Origin: Pomphorhynchus laevis
Lineage: Eukaryota; Acanthocephala; Palaeacanthocephala; Echinorhynchida; Pomphorhynchidae
DNA length: 64,000 bases
Reading direction: 5' to 3'
Assembly (NCBI GenBank): GCA_012934845.2
Contig: WNNJ02002973.1
Location: forward strand, 62,001-126,000
The translations under genes and the position numbers were made by a program. Below, piece after piece: positions 31,801 through 43,184 of this stretch; positions within the stretch are counted from its first letter, which is position 1, and each line of letters begins with the position of its first letter. Below the pieces are notes generated by a model, which had not been told where the DNA came from, did not search any database, and was given only the letters and a program-made list of their open reading frames with translations.

Positions 31801-32350
31801 AAATAATAATAACAATAGAAATAAAATTTACAATTCGTTATATTATGACTAAAATGCTTACTTTGGTAAGCTGAGTAATAGTAAAATCTTAAATACATTA
31901 AAGATAAACATTTGGAAAACGTGTATATTAGATAAAATTAGATAGGAAATGAAAATAACGAACAATTATAAAAAGAAAGATAAAATTAATAAAGATATGT
32001 GTACAGAACTTACTAAATTAAAGGATAACTATATAATAACAACTATTGATAAAGCTAGTAATAACTTTGTCTTCATATGCAAAAAGCTTTATTATGATAT
32101 ACTAATGAAAGAGGTTAATTCTAATGATTTAAATGTAAATCCAACATATAAACGTAGTGAGTTAAGTTTAGAAACAATTATTACAAGACATTATTCTATA
32201 ATGGATAAGAAGGGTATAAGAATTGAATCAGATAATAAAACTATACCTACATGATATTGGAATCTAAAATTAAATAAGAATCCAATAAAACCCAGGTTCA
32301 TATGTAGTGCTTTTAAATGTACATTAAAACAACTTTCTGGGTTCTTAATT

Positions 32351-33029
32351 ATCCGGCAAGCCAATTTAACATTGGAAGTATGTACGATACGCAGTTTAGA
32401 AGTAATTCCTCGCTCTCTGCAATGTTGGCTATTCTAGGTGTGCCAGCCTTAGCCTCGGCATTGTTAGAGTTGCGGCAGCTGGGATAATAATGCACTGAAA
32501 TAGAACACGGAACTATTGGTTGGTCATTTCCTACGCTTCTGATCCGTTACAAGGTGGTGTTTATCCATGGATTAACGCCATAAAAATGCTTACCATGAAA
32601 ACGCGCAGATAGTTAATACATCTCATAGATGAGGATATGACGATGATACAGTCGTTCGATAATAATAGTAGGATGAGCTTGTTGACAGATGAACAAAAGT
32701 TGTGGTATGTGGATAATAGTCGCAGGTCTTTGCCCAAGCATGAAGAGTTTTGGAAAAATAAACGATTATATCAATCAGAGGGGGCCGGTTATGCTATTTA
32801 GGATGCCCCATGACCATTACGTAGATTCATATTGGCAATCACGGATGTCATTTACGAAGTGAATTTGTTGAAGGGATCGATGGCTAGGAAAGGTGGCCAA
32901 GGTCGAAGTATTATGGATTAGCGAACGTTTTAGATCAGTTATAGATTTACTTGTAACTGGTTCCTGTGTTTGAGACATAAGCCAGCGTACAGTGACCACC
33001 GAAAAAACGTATGGTTAGATCGGACGGCC
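32351..33029 (+). other. unassigned coding-like region
   Basis: After the Penelope RT stops, one frame reads FNIGSMYDTQFRSNSSLSAM and LAILGVPALASALLELRQLG (32365-32487), and another MIQSFDNNSRMSLLTDEQKLW near 32650. These look like real, non-low-complexity protein but I do not recognise them. They could belong to the same unknown class as the ORFs at 1-3374. The region is decayed. Confidence 0.3.
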
Positions 33030-35200
33030 GCCGGTCCTTCTGCTGTAATTTTGAAAACTTATGGGGATCATGTCTTGACTACCCTGGGAAAGTTTCAGGT
33101 GGAAGTAGAATGAAATTCAAAGACACTAAGATTAAGTGCTATAATTGCAGGAAACGTGAAACAGTGTTTGTTTTGTAGACCTTAGATCAAGGCATTTGGT
33201 TTATCTTGGCCGGATAAGACAAATTTATCGGGTAAAGGATGAAACGGTACCCGATGAAACGGGTACTGTTTCATCTGCGCGATTAAGTAGACAAATCACT
33301 AAAATACCAAGTCGATTCTGAATTTCTGGAACCGGTAGACCCTCTGAAAGAAGATGCTAAGTGGGCAACACCCATCGTGATAGTCCGCAAAGCAAATTGC
33401 TTGATACGAATATGTTGAGATTTCAGGATCACGGTGAATCCACATTTGAATGTTGACCCATATATTCTTGCAACATGGGAAAACGTGACATGCAAAGTGA
33501 GTGGCGGCATACAATAACCGAAGATCGATTTGAAAGATGCATAACTGCACTTACCTATCGAAACAGACTCTAGGAAGTTTCTCACGATTTCGACACACGA
33601 CGGCTATTTCCGTTTTACCAGAATGCCTTTTTATATTAGCATTGCTCCTGCAATCTTCAAACGTTATATTGACAGATTCTTGGAAGAGATTTCAATGGTT
33701 GCCGCATATTTGAACGATATTACCGTAAGCGGCAAAAGCCGGGAAGAACATGCTGAGAATTTGCGAGCCGTTTTCGCAAGATTGAGTGAAGTAGATGTTA
33801 CTGTGAATGATAAAAAAAGCCAGTATTTTTAAAATAAGATCGAATTCCTTGGACATACCATAGTCAAACACCACATTGTGCCATCATCCTCAAAAAGATA
33901 CAAGCGATTAAAGAGATGCGTGTTCCGTCAGACAAACATCAAATACGTTCATTCTTGGGAGCGCTTAACTTTTTGAATCGATTTATACTCAATATGAGTC
34001 AACATGTGCGCCGCTATATCGGTTGATAGGCAAAAATTGCGAATGGCATTTGGTAGGAAAACATGATAGAGCATTTGAGACAGTGAAACACAGTGTGATG
34101 TACCGAAGAGTTCTCAGAACTTACGACATTGATAAAGATACGCATTTAGCTTGCAACGCTAGTGATCGTGGACTGGGAGCGGTATTATTCCAAAAACTTG
34201 AATCTCAATCCCCTCAAAATTCATTAGCAATCCTACATTTTTTTATGGCATACCGGAACACGCCACAAGCATCTACAATAAAAGCACTTGCAGAGCTATT
34301 GTGTGGATATAGGATTAGAACAGTTTGGGGAAATACGACCAGATATGTGAAGGACAACCTACTCAAATCGTAAAGATCACAAGAGAGTCATGATCATGGT
34401 GGGAGACCACGAAACTCTGATAAAAGACAAAAGTTATGGTGGCGCGACCAACGAAATCGATGCTGGGATACATGTAACATTGTTGAACAGACTGGATGGG
34501 AATCTTACCTTATAATGACGAATTGGGAAAATCGCAGGAGACACGCCTCGGACTCAAGAATACGGGAGAAAAATACGAACCAAGCCTGCACACCACAGAA
34601 CGGGGACACGATAAGCACTAATGTCCAACGGACGGTTGAAATGAGGCAAGCGGAATCATTAGACAACAGTGTTGAAACAGTCCCGAACGTGTCTATGGCG
34701 GATATTACGCTAAGGGCAGAAAATGGTCAAGAACAAGCGATCATGAAGAACGTGAAGGTTCATAACGGATCAGGCGTTAAAACAATAGTGGGAAATCATA
34801 GCATTCCGGGAGATGATCAAGCAAGACGAACCCGCGTGCGAAACAGACGTCTGCCTGTTGATACGATAGCCTTTTTGAGGAAGAAATCCAAGATGCCAAG
34901 ATCGCAAAACAACCCTTGCTGAATAAACCAACACGGCAGAAACGTATAACAGACACCGATGAATGATGCGGTATATAATGGATAATAAGTTAGTTTATTA
35001 TGCGTAACCGACGATCAACATGATGCATGATGCGGTAAATGACGCATAATGAGTTAGCTCATTATGCGTAACCGTCTATAAAAAGCCTGTGAACCATTTA
35101 ACATTTTGGATTCTTTGAAAGTTTTTGTGTACCGTGCTCATTGTTTGCATTTTTTGTCGTCGACATCAAACAATTTTTGTGACCAATAAGTAGCGGAAGG
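33030..35200 (+). mobile_element. old Ty3/gypsy LTR-retrotransposon relic
   Basis: A fossil of a Ty3/gypsy element. In order: aspartic-protease and linker region (near 33050-33230; compare the intact relative at 52850-53000), reverse transcriptase, including SIAPAIFKRYIDRFLEEI near 33640, RNase H start near 34060-34200, and a short run of integrase end joined on near 34200. The integrase core is absent. A likely LTR remnant with a TATA-like box lies at about 34940-35200. It is broken in many places and diverged from the young copy at 49672-54315, so it is much older. Confidence 0.7.
34965..35076 (+). repeat. two diverged direct repeats, each with a stem-loop
   Basis: 34965-35013 and 35029-35076 share GATGCGGTA and TTATGCGTAACCG. 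In the second, 35044-35053 (GCATAATGAG) pairs perfectly with 35058-35067 around TTAG. TATAAAAA follows at 35078. Probably part of the LTR of the old gypsy relic. Confidence 0.65.
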
Positions 35201-35399
35201 TGCTTTACTAGTTGGCAACTTCAAAGACTTTTTCTCCAGTCTGCATTCTGTTACATTCGGAGCGGAACTTGTTACAGTCCGGGACCTTAGAGAAACTTCC
35301 TTGATCACACTTCATACAATTTTGTCAAATAGGGGATTGGTAACTGCTTTGCGCATTTAACTTTTTTCCTTTGATGGTCTCACATTTATTAGCCTTAAC

Positions 35400-37015
35400 T
35401 AGATTAGATAAGCATATAGTTTTGTCTAGCCATTAATCATACCATTGATAACATATCGACAAGTAAAGGAATCGGTTTTAACAAATGGTATCTTGACGAT
35501 AGGGTGGTGGCCGGAACGACTGGAGCTGTAGCAGAAGCTTTATCCTATTTGTCGTCGCACTTTCCAGCAATGGTAATGAGCATAAACTGGAGTAAGACTG
35601 AGATAATTGGTGAGGCTAGTCAAATTGATTCAATTAGAAATAGATGCCCTTTTATCTCTAACCTTAATCATTCAAAGAATTTCTGTATCATCGGCAGCCC
35701 CGTTGGTTCTGGTGATTACTGCTCAGGATATTTGAATACTAAAATACTTCCATCGCTGTTGCATGATCTGGAAAAATTGGAAAATATCCTCGATCCACAG
35801 GTTGCATTTACATTACTCCGGAATTGCGCATCGGCACCCAAAGTCAACCACTTAATGCGTATGGTCGACCCTGCCTTCGCCAGTGAATTTTTGGAAACGT
35901 TCGATCACTCGATTAAGAGAACCTTCGGCAGAATTACGTCCATTTATCCAGACCAGCAGACGTGGCAACAAGCACGTCTATTCCTAAAATGAGAGGATTG
36001 GGTTTGCGTAGTTGCCTTCAACATTCGGTTGCAGCATTTGCGTCTAGCGTATGTTTAATCGCCGGAATATTGAGTCTGGATCCGCTTATCTTCACAGGAT
36101 ATGAATCCTCGAAGGATAGTCTGTCATCATATTACGACAGATAGAAAGGTGGAATGAAAACCAGACAAAATTTGATTTCCAAACATCTTGATGATAAGTC
36201 ATTTCAACAACTTCTGCAGAACCCCAACCCTTACGACTCCGCAAGGCTCAGGGCAGTTGCTTGTCCCCATGCCTGCGCTTGATTGCAGACCATACCCAAC
36301 AAGACGACACGGATGGACTTGGCCCCAGACGAATTTTGTGTTATGCTCCGCTTTTGGCTGGGTATGCCAATTAAAAATGGGAACTATAGGTGCCGACGTT
36401 GTCTACGGCGAGCAGACAAATTTGGATTTCATGCTGGAACTTGCCAGTTTGGCGAATATCCTGGAATTAAGCATGACGGAGTGCGAGACATCATATTTCA
36501 AGCGGTGGTATCAGCCGGCTTAAGAGTAGAGAGATGAACCCAATCTAGTCAGGAATTTGCAAGAGCGCCCTGTGGATATTCTCATTTACGAGGATCCACC
36601 ACTGGCGGTTGATTTTGCGGTAACCAATCCACAACGGAAAGCGTATGTGTCTATGGCCGCCTATACACCATATTATGCCATCAACATGTATGCCATGTGC
36701 GTTAGAGATAGGAAGTATCAAAGTATGATGGAAGAAAATTGTTAAAACTTTGTAGCAGCGGTCATCGAGACTTATGGGGCTGGAATTCGTCGGGCGAAAA
36801 GTTAATTTGATTTATTGGGCGGTCTATGCCTTGGATGAACGGAATTTCATACAGCAGAGATGATGGACATTTATTTCAGAGGGTGTCAGTAGCTCTCAAG
36901 ATAGGTAACGCTAAAGCCATTCTAAAGAGCCTTGAAGATCTGGGACAACCTCTAAGAGAGAGGAGAATTGAACCATGCAGTACCCAGTACAACGTTAAAC
37001 CGCCGTTGCCAGCTT
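35400..37015 (+). mobile_element. RLE-RT type 2: reverse transcriptase palm to C-terminal nuclease
   Basis: A second lineage of nuclease-tailed RT. The catalytic strand reads FNKWYLDDRVVAGT (near 35482-35522), with YLDD in place of YADD. Then come MSINWSKTEII (35576-35610), FCIIGSPVGSGDYCSGYL (35681-35735), LLRNCASAPKVNHLMRMVDP (35815-35872) and MRGLGLRSCLQHSVAAFASS (35990-36045). A Cys/His region follows (CRRCLRRADKFGFHAGTC, 36390-36445), then HDGVRDIIFQAVVSAGLRVE and the nuclease-like motif RPVDILIYEDPPLAVDFAVT (36560-36622), and a last helix (ALKIGNAKAILKSLEDLG, near 36890-36945). Two or three frame changes; otherwise well kept. Confidence 0.7.
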
Positions 37016-37059
37016 AAATCTTTCTTTCGATGAACCGCATATCGACACAAATCAATCTT

Positions 37060-38060
37060 TATCCGCTTCTTACTCGACCTCGTTGATCGCGGATAACGAT
37101 CTGGCCGCAGATGTTCTGAAGGATGTTTATGAATCAAAATCCCAGATTTTACGTTGTAGTCCAACTTGTCCAGTTCGTCGGACAAGCATTTCCAGGAAGA
37201 TCCAAATCGGAGTAGTTGTGGATGTCCACCCGTTAACGTAACGAATGATTTCGACAATCTGATCATCCCTCTTCCTTTGTCGAACCACGCCTTGCACCTG
37301 AAACAGATTCTATCGTGTAGCGATAACTGCGACAGTGACGCAGTCAACCAATACTCGTTGTGCAAGCGGATTGTATATCCACGTGATTCGGGTACGGTCA
37401 GTTTTCCATATCGATCAAAGCGGATCGATAAGATTAGTTGGCGCTGTCAATTTAGGAGAAACTCACAACGTGTTCAACACATTGGCTGGGTCTGATCTGT
37501 GTGATCCGTCAAGTGTTCGTCGAATCATGCTCGCAACGGTGCGCAATCATCCAGGCACCATGAACGACCTGATATATTTTCCTATAGCGGAATGTCTTAT
37601 AGTCGCAGGTAAAACGCAAGAAGGGAGTTCACAAGATGTTGACGGGTCGACCAAACCAGCAAACTCAACTGCCGATTTATTGACAAAGTTCCGGGAATAC
37701 AATGTGCTTTGCGACAACTCGAGAATGAACATACAGGGCGTGCATGTGTCGAAAATATTGGTAATACGACGACGGAGAGTCCTCTCGACTCAAGCGGGAC
37801 GTGCGAAAATTCGTCCAATAGCGGATCTCTGGTAATGAACGACCAATCCAATGCCACTCTACCGGACCTTCGATATTTTCGCTATAGGATTGTGACGAAC
37901 CATATACTTGTCGAGAAATCCTAAAGAAGCATTTACGGACGAAACACCCTGGCCAATCCGACATATCAACGTCAAGTAGCACCATCACACCCGAAGTGGC
38001 TACTGCAAGCGTAAATGCTTCCTTTCCCACTACTTCGAGTGATAATCTTTAAATCTCTCC
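37060..38060 (+). mobile_element. possible N-terminal zinc-finger region of an RLE-RT copy
   Basis: Higher in GC than the surroundings. One frame ends C..ILKKHLRTKHPGQ (near 37890-37960) and another LCDPSSVRRIMLATVRNHPG (near 37495-37555). Both resemble degraded C2H2 fingers with the HxxxHPG end seen at the N-terminus of R2-like elements. It directly follows the C-terminus of the type 2 copy, so it may be the start of a second copy in tandem. From 38060 to 38440 I see only AT-rich DNA. Confidence 0.35.
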
Positions 38061-38439
38061 TGTAAGACTTTTGATACCTTCGGGCAATACGACGGACGCT
38101 ACAGTAATATACTTGCTTGATGTAACGTGGATGATCATAAGATGGAAACATTGACCGGTCGTCGAACATGCCTTTTGCGACGGTGATGACAAGGGATTGC
38201 CATCGGATTAGCCGTGCAAGCAGATAAAGGACAAACTTATCAAACTTGAAATATATCTAATTTTACTTCTGTTGTAGTTTGTCTTAATACCTGATGAAAA
38301 CCTATTATAAAAACTGTTAGCATATAGTTAAAAACCCCTAGCAATACCTGATGTCAAGAGAATTTTTTAATAAAAATATTATCCAACTTCATTAACAAAC
38401 GAAATTGTGAAAATATTCAAGATTATCAGATTTAATGGG

Positions 38440-38990
38440 TCTTATGCAATTTTATCTTTTTGACCCGGATGTTAAAAATAAATTTTTGCTATATTTTCGG
38501 GATAATGTTGACTTGTCGATCATAAATATTTCACCTCGTAAAATTGTTGTCCTAAAATATATTCCATATTTTGCTTAGGAGGGTGAGATCTCTAAGATGT
38601 GTGCTCAAATTGGATTACTTTTGTTAAAAAAGTTGGGTTTATCCGATAATAAATTAATTACTACACTCTCAAAAGTGTAGGATGACTAAGTAGTTATGGC
38701 AAAAAAATTGGTGTGCATGCCTGTTAGGGCACGAAATTAGAGTAATTGAGATGGAAGACAATGTTTATAATTCATATCGCTTCCCGCAATGTTGTCGGTG
38801 TCAACAGCGGGGGCACTACTCTAGATTATGTAAAAAATATATAAGATGTGTCTATTGCGGTGATTCGCACGTTTCCAGTACATATACGAATAAGAACTGT
38901 CCAAAATGTATAAATTGTGGTGAAAACCACAGAGCATATAACAAGCGATGTGTGTTTTCACAATTACATAAAACAATATAAATTGGGGGA
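38440..38990 (+). mobile_element. LINE-C-like ORF1 fragment with zinc knuckles
   Basis: The first part reads LFDPDVKNKFLLYFRDNVD and IVVLKYIPYFA (38455-38577), like the pre-knuckle domain of LINE ORF1. After a frame change comes a clean knuckle array at 38751-38981: CCRCQQRGHYSRLC, CVYCGDSHVSSTY, CINCGENHRAYNKRC. Three CCHC-type units in a row are typical of I/Jockey ORF1 proteins. Nothing of ORF2 is attached. From 38990 to about 39290 there is no gene. Confidence 0.65.
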
Positions 38991-39289
38991 GAATTTGCAT
39001 GTTCATCTGATTACAAATGCGTTATTGAGTAAAACGCAAGCGTCAACAGCTTAAACACACGGATTTGACAATTAGCAGTCAACAAAGTTAAAAAAGTGAA
39101 GAGAACTTTAAAACAAGAGGATTTTTCAGCAGCAAGGTATTTGAACACAAGCAATTCAACTGCAGTGTCTCGGAACCCAAGCAACTGGGCTGATACCAAG
39201 TAAGTGTAATAATCTAATCAATCAACAAGTTAAATTATTATATCTATTGAGAAAGAAAAATATATTATAAAATTAAAATTTGAGAACAG

Positions 39290-42200
39290 CGAAGAACATG
39301 ATGTATGGAAAGGTTACCACATTCAATGGCAAAGAAAGCTTACAAAGAAGCAAATAGTATTTAGATATATAAGAGATCGCATTTTCCATGCGATTTTATC
39401 ATTCACATGTTTAGGGTGGAAAGAAATATATAGGAATGTTGAGGAAATATAAAATTGAAGTGCAAGATATGTCACCAAAGATTACAGGTCCATTGAAAAT
39501 GATTCCCGATTACACAAGAAAGGAGGATATAGGTGAATTTTGTGAGGGAGCTAAATGTCATATGGTAAGGATGTGCAAGGACATAGGGAATGGCTATAAA
39601 GCATGTATTATTAATGGAGAATTAGAGAACATGATTTACCTTCAAGGAAGTCGTCCTGCGCTGTGGGGACAAGAGCTTAAATTGTTAATTTTTGACAAAA
39701 AAAAACACAGGCCTTATGAAGATTTCCGCAATGTTATAAATGCCAAAAATGGGGGCACTTTTCCAGTATGTGCAACGATACTGAAAAATTTGTAAATTAT
39801 GCAGGGCAACATGATTCCGCACAATGTCATGATAGAAACAAGTTTAAACGTGCAAATTGCAGTGGACACCATAAAGCATATACGAAAAAATGTCCAGCAT
39901 TTCAAGAATACATACAAAGAGTTCAACAAGGAAATAATAATGGATTTAAAAAACGGGAAACAGATACATATGCAACAAGGGCACGAAGAAACATGGAAGT
40001 AAGTTCGAAAATGCAATTGAACACGCTTATAGAAAAAAAACAAATAATATGGAGGACATTATTCGTCAGCAAGCACAGACCATTGCGCGAATGCAGCAAA
40101 ACAATGAAGTTATTATGAAACAGTTACAAGGTGCAATTAATAATAAGGGGGATGAAAAAATGGAGATCGAAGAGGAGTCATCAATTGAAATGGAATACAA
40201 ATCGGGGCAAAATAAGAATAAGAGTGAAATAAAGTCGATCATTGGGAAGCATGCAGACAAACGAGTAACAGAACGGAATATGCCCAAAAATGGAAACCAG
40301 AGTAATTGGAATAAGGATAAGGATAATAAGTTAATAATCAAGAACACTGCAAAGGGTTTTATTATAAAATGAGAAGTACAGAAGAAAGTAAAATGACGAT
40401 TGCAAGTTGGAACATGGTTTCTAGCAAAAATATAGGTGCATTGAATAACATTGAGAAAGACGACATTATAGGTCTACAAAAAGTAAGAGGTAATATTAAG
40501 AATGACGTTGCATACGCCACTTTTCTATATTCACATAGTTTATTTTGCAATAACATTTTAACAGAAAGGGGATTAGCCCTAATAACTAGGAGAAATCTAT
40601 TCCCGAAGAAAGAATACCTTATAAACGAACCTTGAGGGAGTGTGATTGTATGCTTGATTTTATTTATATATAGAATGATGATAGGAAATACATACATTAA
40701 AATCAAACTCTGGAGTAATAAACGATCGAGGAAAAAACTTACTCAAGGTTTAACACACATTAGCCTTCTAGACATTGATATACTATTCGGAGATACAAAT
40801 GATAGGGAGGGTTTAAGAATGGGACATTTTATGAAGGAGCGATTTATTCCGGTTTGTCCAAAGATCCCCACTTTCTTTAATAAGGCCATGAACAAAGAAT
40901 CGATTATTGACATGGCTTGGTATAACAGGAAAAATACAGATCTGTCGATTATATGGGAAAATAATGTTGACTTGAATATACACGACTGTGGACATCATTA
41001 TATCAAATGGACAACTTCCGACAATATAATAGATAAAGAAAAGTTTGCTCCATCATTAAAAGACATAGTAGAATTCAATTTGGACATCAGGAAATACCTC
41101 GACTCGGGCGTAAATAAGTCACATATAAGTATAGGAGATATATCGGAATTTATCTGGAAACGGAGCAAGTCGCTATATTAAAAAATACCCCTAATAAGTA
41201 AGAATACAAGTACGATTCGAAACTTAAAAAGAGTATGGTGGAGGGCAAATTTTAATAAAGAAGGAGAACTTGCAAAATAAATACAGGAAGAAATTGAAAA
41301 CTACAAAATTATGGAAAGGAGAAATAGATTAAAAGCATGTATGCAATATTTCAAACCATGGTGGAATTGTATTATAAATAAGTATACACCTACATGGAGA
41401 GTAAGAGCACATAAATGGATAGCATTGATTGGAGAAGAAAAAGTCATTGAACAAATAATTATGAAACACACGGGAAACATGATAGAGTGCGGAAACAATG
41501 AACAAGTATAAGTAATATACTTATATAAGTAATATACATGAAGATGAATTGAACATTGAGGAATTATCGAAGGCATGGCCGTCAAAGCCAAAACTGTCTT
41601 CAAATGGGATATGTGATTCAGAGCGGCGATTAAAATAATCAATGAAGGGAATCGCAAAACAATATGTAAGTACATAAGCAGAGCGACTACGCAGGAATTG
41701 GAAAGATTGGGTCTTGGACAAATAACATTTATTTCGAAAAAACAAAGAATCGGCAACTCCAAAGATGTACGACCAATAACGGTTTATAATTCAATTATGA
41801 TGATTAACGAAAGATATTTGGCACGGCAACTTAATAGTGTTTTTGAAAATACGAAGGTCTTTGAAAAATCTTGTTGCGGCTTCAGGAAGAACACGGGAAC
41901 AGTCAATGCCGTTAGAATGATGCAAGAATTCATAACGAAAGACAGGATGGGAGAAATAATATACACACTGGACTTTACTGCGGCTTTTGATAACTTGTCG
42001 CACGAGGCAATAAGAGCAAGCACGGAAGAAGCAAGAGTGCCTAATCAACTAAAAGAAAGAATATTAGATATTTTTCAAATACGTACATTTTCGATTAAAG
42101 ATAAACCAGAATTTAAAGTGAAACTGAACGGGGGCCGCAAAGTTCGCCAATCTCATCAGTATTATTCATACTAGCGATCAATAATATAACGAAAGGAATG

Positions 42201-43150
42201 AACAACGATAAAATTAGAGTCTAGTTATGCGGATGATATATCGATTTGTTTCCGCAGAGACAGTCAAAATGCAAAGATTAAAAGACGGGTCATAGAATGT
42301 ATGCAAAGAATCAAAGATAGAGCAGCAAAATGTGGGCTACAGTTAAACGAGACTAAATGCAAGTTTATATTTTGTAAATGTAGGAAGGCCCCAATTTCAA
42401 TGAAGAAACAATTAGCAGGAATTAATGAAAACAAAAGACTTAAGATCTTTGGATCAACATTCACAACGACTCTTGGACATACGATTGATTTGGGAAAGGC
42501 AAATAGATTATACAACAAGGGTATAAAATTTTACAAAAGGGCATTCACACTAGGAGGCCCGAGAAATAGTGCTCTAAATGTGGCCAAGGCATTCATGTGT
42601 TCGGGGTTGACATTCTATGCTAGGAACCGTCCATCGGAGCATAGACGAATGTTTGTGATTGCGTTATTAAAGAAAATACATCATAGTAATTTAAAAAGCA
42701 GATACATATATTTTAGGAGTAGAAATCACACGTTTATATGTGAAAAAATATAGGATTGGGATACAGATAAACAAAACAATTACAATATAAATAAAAATTG
42801 AATAAGGCAGGTTAAAATGAGAAGAAAGGAACGTGAAGATATTATGAGACTATATAATGATCAACCTTTAGATACTGCCGAAATCTTTTTTGCTTTTATT
42901 TTAGGTAGGGTTCCGATATGGACGGAAGTACCGAAATAACGATAAAGAATATATTAATGAAGGAATGACAAATGACAAATTTAGAGCAAATAAACAGAAC
43001 AGCGAAAAATGAAACGAAGAAAATGAACGTGGAAAGATGCTTGTGGAAGATGGCATAGCGTGGATTGTATAGTTGTGTTTATTTTTGTTTTACCTTTTTT
43101 ATATAAGTTTATTAAAAAACAGCAACATAATTTTATATTATGAATATAAC
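39290..43150 (+). mobile_element. LINE-C, nearly full length
   Basis: ORF1: 39436-39795 (KMIPDYTRKEDIGEF), a zinc-knuckle array across a frame change near 39725-39900 (CYKCQKWGHFSSMC, NCSGHHKAYTKKC), and a polar C-terminal part at 40049-40372. ORF2 starts at 40369, overlapping it by 4 bases: endonuclease (MTIASWNMVSSKNIGALNNI, IIGLQKV; FGDTNDREG near 40787; IHDCGHHYI near 40977), linker (WRVRAHKWIALIGEE, 41397), RT fingers (KDVRPITVYNSIMM, 41762), palm (IIYTLDFTAAFDNLSHEAI, 41956), catalytic SYADDISICF (near 42220) and thumb (LNETKCKFIFC). The C-terminal end is at about 42950 and the 3' UTR ends near 43150. Around six breaks; not active. I/Jockey superfamily. Confidence 0.8.
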
Positions 43151-43184
43151 TTACTGGCTGTGAACTTATGCAAATAAATCTTTA

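Larger units (their letters stand above)
29955..32350 (+). mobile_element. Penelope-like element: N-terminal part and RT start, interrupted
   Basis: 29955-30555 reads as the region before the RT: a basic, Asn-rich stretch, then KYIPKIR, LLPPLERKLCNYNKELK and ETECNCKSLSFDKINEHIC with HNLELIENCELRKILSNG, matching the Penelope pattern of a Cys/His pair before NxxLRxLL. The RT start resumes at 31949 with LTKLKDNYIITTIDKASNN, FVFICKKLYYDILMKEV and then NLKLNKNPIKPRFICS near 32270. The 1.3 kb between is a reversed RLE-RT piece. The element ends near 32350 inside the RT. It is 3'-truncated and inactive. Confidence 0.75.

Noticed and set aside
36952-37365. 137-codon minus-strand ORF
   Set aside because: No motif, and it crosses the border between the type 2 RT end and the following region.
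41301-41762. 153-codon minus-strand ORF with hydrophobic composition
   Set aside because: Antisense of LINE-C ORF2 linker and RT; the plus strand carries the recognisable motifs.
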